Part shown: positions 15,492-23,863 of the stretch, one piece after another
Position numbering within the stretch: position 1 is the stretch's first letter
Layout of the letters: every line of letters starts with the position of its first letter
Assembly: GCA_964633845.1 (NCBI GenBank)
Contig: CAZWLA010000013.1
Coordinates: forward strand, 1 to 30,838
Length of the DNA: 30,838 nt
DNA from: JADHTT01 sp964633845
Lineage (GTDB): Bacteria > Campylobacterota > Campylobacteria > Campylobacterales > Arcobacteraceae
Direction of reading: 5' to 3'
Translations under genes and position numbers: made by a program
The notes under the pieces: generated by a model
Seen by the model: the letters and a program-made list of their open reading frames with translations, nothing else
Database searches by the model: none
What the model was told of the DNA's origin: nothing

Positions 15492-16264
15492 CAGAGATAA
15501 TCACAATAGCAAACCAAAAAGGTGGAGTAGGTAAAACAACAACAGCAGTTAACCTAAGTGCTGCACTTGCTTTACAAGGTAAAAAAGTATTGCTAATAGA
15601 TGCTGACTCTCAAGCAAATGCTACTACTAGCTTAGGATATAGTCGAAATCAGTATGAGTACAATATATACCATGTAATGATTGGAACAAAAGAGTTAGTT
15701 GATATAATTTTGGATACAGATATAGATACATTAAAATTGGCCCCATCAAATATTGGATTTGTTGGTTTTGAGAAAGATTTTTATGCTTCTAGTAAAGATA
15801 GAGAACTTATACTTAAAAGAAAAATTGATACCATCAAAAATAACTATGATTATATTATTATAGATTCTCCACCAGCATTAGGGCCAGTGACAATAAATAC
15901 ATTAAGTGCCGCTACATCTGTACTGATACCTATACAGTGTGAATTTTTTGCACTAGAGGGTGTAGCACAGCTTTTAAATACTATAAAGTTAGTAAATCAA
16001 ACTGTTAATAGACAGCTTACAATTAAAGGTTTTTTACCAACTATGTATAGTGGTCAAAATAATTTATCCAAACAAGTTCTTGCCGATTTAACTCAGCATT
16101 TTGATAGTAAACTATTTAAAATTGATCAAAAAAACTATATTGTGGTACCAAGAAATATCAAGTTAGCAGAGTCACCAAGCTTTGGAAAACCGATAATGTT
16201 ATATGATAAAAATGCTATAGGTTCAAAAGCATATACAAATTTAGCAAAAATTATAATAGGATAG
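15488..16264 (+). CDS. parA: Chromosome-partitioning ATPase ParA (Soj)
   Basis: ParA is the nucleoid-binding ATPase that moves ParB-parS complexes. The 258-residue protein begins with the deviant Walker A motif KGGVGKTT (11-18), then DADSQANAT (switch I region, about 38-46) and IIDSPPALGP (Walker B-like). It has no N-terminal DNA-binding domain, so it is the short chromosomal Soj type and not plasmid type Ia. ATG 15488 overlaps the birA stop by 4 nt. parB follows 2 nt after its stop. The pair sits between birA and the atp genes, as in Campylobacter. Confidence 0.97.
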   Translation: MTEIITIANQKGGVGKTTTAVNLSAALALQGKKVLLIDADSQANATTSLGYSRNQYEYNIYHVMIGTKELVDIILDTDIDTLKLAPSNIGFVGFEKDFYASSKDRELILKRKIDTIKNNYDYIIIDSPPALGPVTINTLSAATSVLIPIQCEFFALEGVAQLLNTIKLVNQTVNRQLTIKGFLPTMYSGQNNLSKQVLADLTQHFDSKLFKIDQKNYIVVPRNIKLAESPSFGKPIMLYDKNAIGSKAYTNLAKIIIG

Positions 16265-16266
16265 TT

Positions 16267-17109
16267 ATGAAATCAGTATTAGGTAGAGGTTTAGGTGAGT
16301 TATTAGGAGAAGTTGAAACTGCATATCAAAATGAAAATGATATCTCTAGTGATCAAATACTTGATATAGATGTAGAACTTATTATACCTAACCCTAATCA
16401 GCCAAGAACGATCTTTGATGAAGATAAAATTGATGAACTATCAAAGTCTATTTTAGAACATGGTCAACTTCAACCTATAAATGTTACTAGAGATGGTGAT
16501 AGATATATTTTAATTGCTGGGGAAAGAAGACTTAGAGCTACAAAAAAAGCGAACTTATCAACTGTAAAAGCCACAATATTAAATATTGACAATAGTAAAC
16601 TAAGTGAATTAGCATTAATTGAAAATATTCAAAGAGATGATCTTAATATTCTTGAATTAGCTAAGTCTTATTCTGCATTGATTAATGAACATAAATTAAC
16701 TCATGATGAATTATCTAAAAAAGTTAGTAAGAGTAGAAGTTCTATTACAAATACATTAAGACTTCTAAATCTAAGTGAATATGTACAAAATAAACTAGCT
16801 AGTGAAGATATTACACTTGGTCATGCTAAAGTTATGATTGGTTTATCTAGTGAGCAACAAAAACAAATAGTAGATTCAATTATAGGTCAAAAATTAAGTG
16901 TACGTGAAACAGAACATATTATTAAACATAAAAAAGACAAATCTTTATCTTCAAAACCAATCAGTGCAAATAATAATTTAAAACTTTTTGATCCTATAGT
17001 TAAAGAATTGAAGTCAAAAAATATAAAAACTACTATTAAAAACAACTATATAAAGCTTCATATATCATCAGATGATGATATAGAAACACTTTCCAAGTAT
17101 TTCTCATAA
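16267..17109 (+). CDS. parB: Chromosome-partitioning protein ParB (Spo0J)
   Basis: ParB is a CTP-dependent clamp that loads at parS. The 280-residue protein has the N-terminal ParA-stimulating segment SVLGRGLGELLGE (3-15), PNPNQPRTIF (41-50), the CTP-binding GERRLRA (85-91) and ENIQRDDLN (119-127). An HTH follows (about 146-172, LTHDELSKKVSKSRSSITNTL), then a short C-terminal dimerisation domain. The codons for SVRET contain ACGTGAAACA (16902-16911), ten contiguous bases of the parS consensus, but the other arm is lost. It is the last gene of the rho operon; an 87-bp promoter region follows. Confidence 0.97.
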   Translation: MKSVLGRGLGELLGEVETAYQNENDISSDQILDIDVELIIPNPNQPRTIFDEDKIDELSKSILEHGQLQPINVTRDGDRYILIAGERRLRATKKANLSTVKATILNIDNSKLSELALIENIQRDDLNILELAKSYSALINEHKLTHDELSKKVSKSRSSITNTLRLLNLSEYVQNKLASEDITLGHAKVMIGLSSEQQKQIVDSIIGQKLSVRETEHIIKHKKDKSLSSKPISANNNLKLFDPIVKELKSKNIKTTIKNNYIKLHISSDDDIETLSKYFS

Positions 17110-17147
17110 TAATAACTTTTTTAATCTAACTTTATAAAATATTTCGA

Positions 17148-17153
17148 TAAAAT
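17148..17153 (+). promoter_or_regulatory. Putative -10 box of the atp operon
   Basis: TAAAAT at 17148-17153 (in the context TCGATAAAATG), 49 nt before the atpF' ATG. The SD GGAGGAG (17187-17193) is the strongest in the window. No -35 is recognisable. Confidence 0.55.
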
Positions 17154-17158
17154 GTAGC

Positions 17159-17173
17159 TAGTTTTATAAACTA
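17159..17173 (+). repeat. 5'-terminal hairpin of the atp transcript
   Basis: TAGTTT (17159-17164), loop TAT, AAACTA (17168-17173): a perfect 6-bp inverted repeat beginning about where the transcript should start. A hairpin at the very 5' end could protect the mRNA from decay; this is inference. Confidence 0.5.
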
Positions 17174-17196
17174 AACTGTAATTTTCGGAGGAGTCA

Positions 17197-17619
17197 ATGT
17201 TAGACATAAGTCCTGTCTTACTACTTACTTCAGCTATAGTATTCTTATTAGTACTAGCTGGATTAAATAGTTACCTATATACACCTCTTATGAAGCACAT
17301 GGATGATAGAGATGAGGGTCTTAAGAAAGATCTAGAGTCTGTTCAATCTGGTGGTGCTGATATAGAAGCGTATGTAAGTGAAGCGAATGATGTAATCGCT
17401 GTTGCTAAAGCACAAGCTGCTCAAATCAGAGAGAAAGCTGTAAGTGAAGCAAATGAGATTGCTCAGTCAAAATTAAATGGTGCCAAAGGTGACATAGAAG
17501 AGAAATATAACTCTTTTGTAGAAACTATGAAGGTTGAAAGAGAGTCATTAAAGCAAGCTTTATCTGCTGATATGCCTCAATTTAAAGATAGCTTGAATGC
17601 TAAAGTTAATTCAATATAG
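17197..17619 (+). CDS. atpF': F-type ATP synthase F0 subunit b'
   Basis: This 140-residue stator subunit has one N-terminal membrane helix (about residues 6-27, LLLTSAIVFLLVLAGLNSYLY), followed by a long charged coiled coil (about 35-130) reaching up to F1. It pairs with the b subunit encoded next to form the peripheral stalk heterodimer, the arrangement known from Campylobacterota and photosynthetic bacteria. The very strong SD GGAGGAG supports ATG 17197. It leads the atp operon. The start of the next gene lies 10 nt after its stop. Confidence 0.92.
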   Translation: MLDISPVLLLTSAIVFLLVLAGLNSYLYTPLMKHMDDRDEGLKKDLESVQSGGADIEAYVSEANDVIAVAKAQAAQIREKAVSEANEIAQSKLNGAKGDIEEKYNSFVETMKVERESLKQALSADMPQFKDSLNAKVNSI

Positions 17620-17629
17620 AGGAGATGTT

Positions 17630-18139
17630 GTGAAAAAATTATTATTTACTTTAATTGCATTATCTCCTGTTGTTCTATTTGCAAGTGAAGGTGTAGAAAC
17701 TGATATCTTTCAAAGAACTGTAAACTTTATTATTTTTGCTGCTATTATATATTATATTCTAGCTGACAGAGCTAGAGCATTTTTTGGTGATAGATCATCT
17801 GCTATTCAAGCAGAATTAGAAAAAGTTCAAGATCTTAAAAAAGAGACTGAATCTAAAGTTGAAAATGCACAAGCTGAACTTAAAAAAGCTAAGCAAATTG
17901 CTGATGAGATTCTAAAAGATGCTCAGGCAAATATAGATTCAATAAAAAGTAAAATTGAAGCTGATATGGATCAAGAGATTGCACAGCTTTTAAAAAATCT
18001 AGATGAAAAACTAGATGTTGAATCTAAAAAAATTAAAAGAGAAGTAGTGGAAGAGATACTAGAAGAATTATTAAAAGATGAAAATATCAATGTAACTCAA
18101 GATTCACTTACATCTATTATTTTAAGTAAGGTTGCATAG
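17630..18139 (+). CDS. atpF: F-type ATP synthase F0 subunit b
   Basis: The start is GTG 17630, since GGAG at 17621-17624 sits 5 nt upstream; the reading frame is open for another 11 codons upstream, but these overlap atpF'. The 169-residue protein begins with a signal-peptide-like stretch (basic KK, then LLFTLIALSPVVLFA, with a possible cleavage site near residues 18-20). A second hydrophobic helix follows (about 34-50, FIIFAAIIYYILAD), then a long charged coiled coil. The same two-segment N-terminus is found in Helicobacter and Campylobacter AtpF, so it is a lineage trait. With b' it forms the peripheral stalk. atpH begins at the next base after its stop. Confidence 0.93.
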   Translation: MKKLLFTLIALSPVVLFASEGVETDIFQRTVNFIIFAAIIYYILADRARAFFGDRSSAIQAELEKVQDLKKETESKVENAQAELKKAKQIADEILKDAQANIDSIKSKIEADMDQEIAQLLKNLDEKLDVESKKIKREVVEEILEELLKDENINVTQDSLTSIILSKVA

Positions 18140-18661
18140 ATGAGTAACTTGGTAGCAAAAAGATATGTAAAAGCATTAATCGCTTCAGATAATATTAGCA
18201 ATACTTATAATGAGTTGTCACAAATAGCAAGTGCATATTCAGATGAAAAATTTATGTCAATTATAGAATCATCTGATATTAAATCATTTGCAAAAGTAGG
18301 ACTAATATTATCTTTTGTTGATAACTGTAGTACGGTTACAACAAATCTAGTAAACTTATTAGATAGCAATAAGAGATTAAATATTATCCCTGATATTGTT
18401 GATGAGTTGTCACAAGAACTATCTGCCATAAATAATACTTATAGTGGTATTGTTTATACAAATAGTGAACTATCAAGTGATAAATTATCTGAGATGGAAG
18501 CTAGTTTTTCTAAGAGGTTTGATACGAACTTAACATTAACACAAAATATTTGTGATTATGATGGTATTAAAGTTGATATAGATGGACTTGGTGTTGAGAT
18601 TGGATTCTCAAAAGATAGATTAAAATCACAGATGATTAATCATATTTTAAAAGCAGTTTAG
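18140..18661 (+). CDS. atpH: F-type ATP synthase F1 subunit delta
   Basis: Delta (OSCP) links the peripheral stalk to the top of F1. The 173-residue protein starts with NLVAKRYVKALI, the typical AtpH opening, and has an N-terminal six-helix domain (about 1-105) and a C-terminal region ending in IDGLGVEIGFSKDRLKSQM, equivalent to the family motif D.SviGGl.i..gd.v.D. Sequence conservation is low but position and ends are typical. The ATG directly follows the atpF stop, with AAGG upstream. Confidence 0.95.
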   Translation: MSNLVAKRYVKALIASDNISNTYNELSQIASAYSDEKFMSIIESSDIKSFAKVGLILSFVDNCSTVTTNLVNLLDSNKRLNIIPDIVDELSQELSAINNTYSGIVYTNSELSSDKLSEMEASFSKRFDTNLTLTQNICDYDGIKVDIDGLGVEIGFSKDRLKSQMINHILKAV

Positions 18662-18680
18662 AAAATTAAGGAGAAATTGA

Positions 18681-20198
18681 ATGAGTACAAAAATTCATGC
18701 GGATGAAATTAGTTCTATTATCAAGGAAAGAATTGATAATTTTGAATTAAATGTAGATGTAAATGAAACAGGTAAAATTGTTTCTTTTGCAGATGGTATT
18801 GCAAGTGTTCACGGTCTAAAAAATGTTATGGCCGGTGAAATGGTGGAGTTTGAAAATGGTGCACAAGGTCTAGCACAAAACTTAGAGGAAACTTCTGTAG
18901 GTATTGTTATTTTAGGTTCTAGTGAAGGTCTTAGAGAAGGTACATCTTGTAAAAGATTAGGTAAACTTCTTGATATTCCAGTTGGACCAGCTTCTCTTGG
19001 TAGAGTTGTTAATGCACTTGGTGAGCCAGTTGATGGTAAGGGTGTTATTGAATCTGCAGAATCAAGATTAGTAGAAGAAAAAGCTCCCGGTATTATGGCT
19101 AGAAAGTCAGTACATGAGCCATTAACAACTGGTATTAAAGCAATTGATGCACTTGTACCAATTGGTAGAGGTCAAAGAGAGCTTATTATTGGTGATAGAC
19201 AAACTGGTAAAACTACAGTAGCAATTGATGCAATTATTAACCAAAAAGGTCAAGACGTTAAATGTATTTATGTTGCAATTGGTCAAAAAGATTCATCTGT
19301 AGCTAACATTGTTGGTGCATTAGAAGCTGCTGGGGCAATGGAATATACTACTATTGTAACTGCTGGAGCATCTGCTTCATCTGCACTTCAATTCTTAGCA
19401 CCATATGCTGGTGTTACACTTGCAGAGTACTATAGAGATAATGGTCAACATGCTCTAATTGTATATGATGATTTATCTAAGCATGCAGTTGCATATAGAG
19501 AGATGTCTCTTCTATTAAGAAGACCTCCAGGTAGAGAAGCATACCCAGGTGATGTATTCTATCTACACTCAAGATTATTAGAAAGAGCTGCAAAGGTTAA
19601 TGATGAGCTAGGTGCTGGATCTTTAACTGCATTACCAATTATTGAAACTCAAGCTGGTGATGTTGCTGCATATATTCCAACAAACGTAATTTCTATTACT
19701 GATGGTCAGATTTTCTTAGAAACTGATCTGTTTAACTCAGGTATTAGACCCGCAATTAATGTTGGACTTTCAGTATCAAGAGTTGGTGGTGCTGCACAAA
19801 TTAAAGCTACAAAACAAGTTGCAGGTACATTAAAACTTGACCTTGCACAGTTTAGAGAGCTTGAAGCATTTGCACAATTTGCTTCTGATCTAGATGCTGC
19901 TACTAGAGCGCAGTTAGAAAGAGGACAAAGAATGGTTGAACTTCTTAAGCAAGGTGTTAATAAGCCATTAGTAATTCAAAAGCAAGTAGCAGTACTATAT
20001 GCTGGTGTAAATGGATTTATTGATGATGTTGATCCTTCTGATGTTGTTAAATTTGAAAATGAGTTCCATGCATTTATGGAACAAAAATATTCAAATATTT
20101 TAGACGCAATTGCTGCTAAAGCTAAAATTGATGACGATATTAAAGCTGATTTAGAAAATGCTATTAATGAGTTTAAAACTATTTTTAGTGCAAAATAA
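18681..20198 (+). CDS. atpA: F-type ATP synthase F1 subunit alpha
   Basis: Alpha is the regulatory nucleotide-binding subunit of the F1 hexamer. The 505-residue protein has the N-terminal beta-barrel (about 25-95), Walker A GDRQTGKTT (171-179), IYVAIGQKDSSVA, Walker B ALIVYDDLSKHAVAYR, PGREAYPGDVFYLHSRLLERA, and SVSRVGGAAQ, which carries the arginine finger. Length is normal. The SD is AAGGAG 8 nt before ATG 18681. Confidence 0.99.
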   Translation: MSTKIHADEISSIIKERIDNFELNVDVNETGKIVSFADGIASVHGLKNVMAGEMVEFENGAQGLAQNLEETSVGIVILGSSEGLREGTSCKRLGKLLDIPVGPASLGRVVNALGEPVDGKGVIESAESRLVEEKAPGIMARKSVHEPLTTGIKAIDALVPIGRGQRELIIGDRQTGKTTVAIDAIINQKGQDVKCIYVAIGQKDSSVANIVGALEAAGAMEYTTIVTAGASASSALQFLAPYAGVTLAEYYRDNGQHALIVYDDLSKHAVAYREMSLLLRRPPGREAYPGDVFYLHSRLLERAAKVNDELGAGSLTALPIIETQAGDVAAYIPTNVISITDGQIFLETDLFNSGIRPAINVGLSVSRVGGAAQIKATKQVAGTLKLDLAQFRELEAFAQFASDLDAATRAQLERGQRMVELLKQGVNKPLVIQKQVAVLYAGVNGFIDDVDPSDVVKFENEFHAFMEQKYSNILDAIAAKAKIDDDIKADLENAINEFKTIFSAK

Positions 20199-20208
20199 GG
20201 GATAAGTC

Positions 20209-21093
20209 ATGGCTAATTTAAAAGATATAGCAAGACAAATTAATAGTGTTAAAAATACTGCGAAGACTACAAAAGCTATGAAGCTTGTGTCTTCAGCAAA
20301 GCTTAGAAAGGCTCAACAATTATCTGAGCAATCAAAAAGCTATGCTAACAAAATCAGTGGAGTATTATCTGAGATTGCAGCTAGAGTTGCAATGGTTCAA
20401 AATGATGAAAATCAAAGTAGAGCATTTACTAAGATTGATTCTCCAAAAGTTATAGATATTGTATTTGTAACTTCTGATAAAGGTCTTTGTGGTGGTTTTA
20501 ATATGGCTACTATTAAGGAAGTTAGAACTTTACTTGCAAGCTATCAAGATAAAGGTGTTCAAGTTAGACTAAGAGTTGCTGGAAGAAAAGGTATTGATTA
20601 CTTTACATTCCAAGGAGTTGAACTTCTACAAAAAGAGGTTGGTCTATCGTCAGCACCTGATTATGATAAAGCTGTTACATTTATTAAAAGTGCTTTTGAA
20701 GACTTTAACAATGAAATTACAGATAAAGTTATAGTTATTCATAATGGTTTCTTAAATATGTTAGCACAAGAGTTAAAAACTCAAGATTTGCTACCAATTA
20801 GTTTAAATTCAGTTTCTATTAACGAAACGGGATCTATGTTAGATATTGAACCAGATGATAGTGAAGAAGTATTAGATGAATTAACTGCTAAGTATGTTGA
20901 CTTTGCAATGTATTACTCATTAATTGATTCTCTTGCTGCAGAACATAGTGCTAGAATGCAAGCTATGGATAATGCAACAAGTAATGCAAACGATAGAGTA
21001 AAAGATTTAACAGTAGAATACAACAAAGCAAGACAAGCTGCAATTACAACAGAATTAATTGAAATTATTTCTGGTGTAGAAGCTCAAAAATAG
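20209..21093 (+). CDS. atpG: F-type ATP synthase F1 subunit gamma
   Basis: Gamma is the rotating central shaft. The 294-residue protein shows the conserved N-terminal helix (DIARQINSVKNTAKTTKAM, then KLVSSAKLRKAQ), a Rossmann-like middle with TSDKGLCGGFN (about 88-98), and a C-terminal helix ending in TVEYNKARQAAITTELIEI (about 267-285). SD AAGGG upstream; gap to atpA 10 nt. Confidence 0.98.
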   Translation: MANLKDIARQINSVKNTAKTTKAMKLVSSAKLRKAQQLSEQSKSYANKISGVLSEIAARVAMVQNDENQSRAFTKIDSPKVIDIVFVTSDKGLCGGFNMATIKEVRTLLASYQDKGVQVRLRVAGRKGIDYFTFQGVELLQKEVGLSSAPDYDKAVTFIKSAFEDFNNEITDKVIVIHNGFLNMLAQELKTQDLLPISLNSVSINETGSMLDIEPDDSEEVLDELTAKYVDFAMYYSLIDSLAAEHSARMQAMDNATSNANDRVKDLTVEYNKARQAAITTELIEIISGVEAQK

Positions 21094-21107
21094 AAAGGAT
21101 TATAAAT

Positions 21108-22496
21108 ATGGAAGGTAAAATTATTCAGATTATGGGTCCAGTAGTAGACGTTGAGTTCGACGGATACCTGCCTGCAATTAATGAAGCGATCGAAGTACCA
21201 GGTACAAAAGAAAGATTAGTATTAGAAGTTGCTGCTCACTTAGGTGATAGTAGAGTTAGAACTATTGCTATGGATATGACAGAAGGTTTAGTGAGAGGTT
21301 CAAAATGTATCTCTACTGGTGAGCCAATTAAAGTTCCAGTTGGAGATGAAGTTCTTGGAAGAATTTTCAATGTTATTGGAGATCCAGTTGATGAAGGTGA
21401 AGCAATTCCTGCAGATGTAGAGAGATGGTCTATTCATAGAGATGCTCCAACATTTGAAGAGCAATCAACTTCAACAGAGATGTTTGAAACTGGTATTAAA
21501 GTAGTTGACTTACTTGCACCGTATGCAAAAGGTGGTAAGATTGGATTATTTGGTGGTGCTGGTGTTGGTAAAACTGTAAATATCATGGAGTTAATTAATA
21601 ACGTTGCTATGAAGCATAGTGGTTACTCTGTATTTGCTGGTGTTGGTGAAAGAACAAGAGAAGGAAATGATCTTTACTACGAAATGAAAGAATCAAATGT
21701 ACTTGATAAAGTTGCATTATGTTACGGTCAAATGTCTGAGCCTCCAGGTGCAAGAAATAGAATTGCTTTAACAGGTCTTACTATGGCTGAGTACTTCAGA
21801 GATGAAGAGGGTAGAGATGTACTTATGTTTATTGATAACATCTTTAGATTTGCACAATCAGGTTCTGAAATGTCAGCACTTCTAGGAAGAATTCCATCAG
21901 CTGTTGGTTACCAACCAACTTTATCAAGTGAGATGGGTAAACTTCAAGAGAGAATTACAACTACTACTAAAGGTTCAATTACTTCTGTTCAAGCAGTATA
22001 TGTTCCTGCGGATGACTTAACAGATCCAGCTCCAGCTTCAGTATTTGCTCACTTAGATGCATCTACAGTTCTTAACAGAAAAATTGCTGAAAAAGGTATC
22101 TATCCAGCTATTGATCCACTTGATTCAACTTCGAGAATCTTAAGTGCAGATGTACTTGGTGATGAGCATTATGGTGTTGCTAGAGGAGTTCAATCAATTC
22201 TTCAAAAGTATAAAGATCTTCAAGATATCATTGCAATCTTAGGTATGGACGAATTATCTGAAGCTGATAAAGTTACTGTTGATAGAGCAAGAAAGATTGA
22301 AAAATTCTTATCTCAACCATTCCATGTTGCAGAGATCTTTACAGGAGCTCCAGGTAAATATGTAGAGCTTAAAGATACTATTGCTGGATTTAAAGGTATT
22401 ATTGCTGGTGATTACGATCATATGCCAGAAAATGCATTCTATATGGTTGGTGATATGAACGAAGCAATCGAAAAATACGAAGGTATGAAAAAATAA
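21108..22496 (+). CDS. atpD: F-type ATP synthase F1 subunit beta
   Basis: Beta carries the catalytic sites. The 462-residue protein shows Walker A GGAGVGKTV (149-157), the catalytic GERTREGNDLYYEM, Walker B VLMFIDNIFRFAQSGSEMSA, PADDLTDPAPAS, and the C-terminal lever motif DELSEAD (usual form DELSEED). Length is normal. SD AAAGGA; gap to atpG 14 nt. Confidence 0.99.
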   Translation: MEGKIIQIMGPVVDVEFDGYLPAINEAIEVPGTKERLVLEVAAHLGDSRVRTIAMDMTEGLVRGSKCISTGEPIKVPVGDEVLGRIFNVIGDPVDEGEAIPADVERWSIHRDAPTFEEQSTSTEMFETGIKVVDLLAPYAKGGKIGLFGGAGVGKTVNIMELINNVAMKHSGYSVFAGVGERTREGNDLYYEMKESNVLDKVALCYGQMSEPPGARNRIALTGLTMAEYFRDEEGRDVLMFIDNIFRFAQSGSEMSALLGRIPSAVGYQPTLSSEMGKLQERITTTTKGSITSVQAVYVPADDLTDPAPASVFAHLDASTVLNRKIAEKGIYPAIDPLDSTSRILSADVLGDEHYGVARGVQSILQKYKDLQDIIAILGMDELSEADKVTVDRARKIEKFLSQPFHVAEIFTGAPGKYVELKDTIAGFKGIIAGDYDHMPENAFYMVGDMNEAIEKYEGMKK

Positions 22497-22506
22497 AGGT
22501 GCAAAT

Positions 22507-22887
22507 ATGAGTACGATTAAATTATCAATTGTTACTCCTACAGGTGAAATTTTTAATGAAAATGTTAAATCTCTAACTCTTCCTGGAAAAGAAGGGGAGT
22601 TTGGAGTTTTAGCAGGTCATGCATCTTTAGTTTCATCATTAACAGTAGGTGTAATTGTGATTGAAAAAGAGGATTCATCAACAGAAGCAATAGCTATTAA
22701 CTGGGGATATGTAAATGTATCTGAAGATGCTGTTGATGTTTTAGTTGATGGTGCTGTTTCACTTAATCCAAGTGATTCATCAACTACTGCTGCCAATATT
22801 GAAGCAGCAAAAGAACTTGTTAATTCAGTTCAAGATGCAAATGTATCAATGGCAGCAGTAAACGCTAAAATTAGTTCATTTGCATAA
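22507..22887 (+). CDS. atpC: F-type ATP synthase F1 subunit epsilon
   Basis: Epsilon is part of the central stalk and may inhibit hydrolysis. The 126-residue protein has the N-terminal beta-sandwich with IVTPTGEIF, LPGKEGEFGVLAGHASLVSSL and WGYVNV, followed by a short C-terminal helical part (about 92-126). It ends the atp gene set; atpB (a) and atpE (c) are not in the window, the usual split locus in this phylum. tolQ follows after 16 nt with no visible terminator, so read-through into the Tol genes is likely. Confidence 0.96.
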   Translation: MSTIKLSIVTPTGEIFNENVKSLTLPGKEGEFGVLAGHASLVSSLTVGVIVIEKEDSSTEAIAINWGYVNVSEDAVDVLVDGAVSLNPSDSSTTAANIEAAKELVNSVQDANVSMAAVNAKISSFA

Positions 22888-22903
22888 TATATAAAGGTTT
22901 AAA

Positions 22904-23467
22904 ATGATAGATTCTACACTTGATTATATATCAAATAGCGGAGCAATTGCAATACTTGTATTGTTAATACTATCATTTTACTTTATACTTACAATGTGGA
23001 TATTTCTTTATAAGTTCAAAACACTTCAAGAGTTAACAACTACAGAAAAAAAAGCATTAGATACTTTAGTTTCACATTCTAACTCTTCAAGATCCATATC
23101 TAAGTTAACACAATGTTTAGGAACCGCAACTCCATCGAAGGAATTATTAAGTGCCTGTGAAATATCTATTATTAGAGAAGCTAGTAATGGAATATCATGG
23201 CTTTCAATAATCTCTTCAACAGCACCATTTATTGGCCTATTCGGTACAGTTGTTGGTATACTTGAGTCATTTGCAAAATTTTCAAATCAAAGTAAAGTTA
23301 GCTTTTCTGTAATTGCTCCAGCGATTAGTGAAGCACTAGTTGCAACGGCTGCTGGAATATTTGTAGCAATATTTGCTTATACATTTCATCAAATTATAAC
23401 TAGAAAAATTTATGAATTAAATACATATATAAAGGCTCAAGCAGATATATTGCTTCTAAAGGGTTAG
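22904..23467 (+). CDS. tolQ: TolQ/ExbB-family proton-channel protein
   Basis: TolQ with TolR forms the proton-motive-force-driven motor of the Tol-Pal system in the inner membrane. The 187-residue protein has three membrane segments (about 13-36, 98-120 and 137-162). The signature SWLSIISSTAPFIGLFGTVVGI and the third-helix SEALVATAAGIFVAI match the MotA/TolQ/ExbB family. It is shorter than E. coli TolQ. The Tol assignment over ExbB rests on the linked tolB, pal and cpoB. An A8 tract occurs at codons 47-50. SD AAAGG upstream. Confidence 0.92.
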   Translation: MIDSTLDYISNSGAIAILVLLILSFYFILTMWIFLYKFKTLQELTTTEKKALDTLVSHSNSSRSISKLTQCLGTATPSKELLSACEISIIREASNGISWLSIISSTAPFIGLFGTVVGILESFAKFSNQSKVSFSVIAPAISEALVATAAGIFVAIFAYTFHQIITRKIYELNTYIKAQADILLLKG

Positions 23468-23470
23468 ATT

Positions 23471-23863
23471 GTGTACGACTATAACAATAAACCAGATCTA
23501 AATATCACACCTCTAGTAGATGTTATGCTAGTGCTTCTAGCTATTTTAATGGTTACAGCTCCTGTTATAGAATATGAAGAAAAGATTAACCTACCTAAGG
23601 GCAGTAAGTCTTCAAAAGTATCACAAGTTAAAAAAATTGATATCTTGATGACTAAAGATGGTTCTATTTTAGTTAATAAAAGTAAAAAATATGAATTAAT
23701 AAATTTTGCAGATAGTTTTGTACTTTTTGCAAAAAATAAAGATCGAAATATTCCTGTTCATATTAGAGCCGACAAGAATCTTAAATATAATAATATTGTA
23801 TTTGTATTAAAATCAATTAAAGAAGCTGGCTTCTTAAAAGTTGCATTGGTTACAGATGGATGA
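23471..23863 (+). CDS. tolR: TolR/ExbD-family motor protein
   Basis: This 130-residue inner-membrane protein has one membrane helix (about 14-33) in ITPLVDVMLVLLAILMV, where Asp17 is the proton-carrying residue. A periplasmic domain follows, with INLPKG and a C-terminal VLKSIKEAGFLKVALVT. It works with TolQ and TolA. The start codon is GTG 23471, 3 nt after the tolQ stop, with AAAGGG in the tolQ 3' end as SD. The stop overlaps the tolA start by 8 nt. Confidence 0.92.
   Translation: MYDYNNKPDLNITPLVDVMLVLLAILMVTAPVIEYEEKINLPKGSKSSKVSQVKKIDILMTKDGSILVNKSKKYELINFADSFVLFAKNKDRNIPVHIRADKNLKYNNIVFVLKSIKEAGFLKVALVTDG

Noticed and set aside
17597..17629. Upstream extension of atpF
   Set aside because: It overlaps atpF' and places polar residues before the hydrophobic start; GGAG at 17621-17624 selects GTG 17630.
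23043..23056. A8 tract in tolQ as a second frameshift site
   Set aside because: A -1 shift would cut inside the protein before the conserved channel motif with no sensible product. It shows that A tracts arise by chance here and lowers confidence in the dnaX site.
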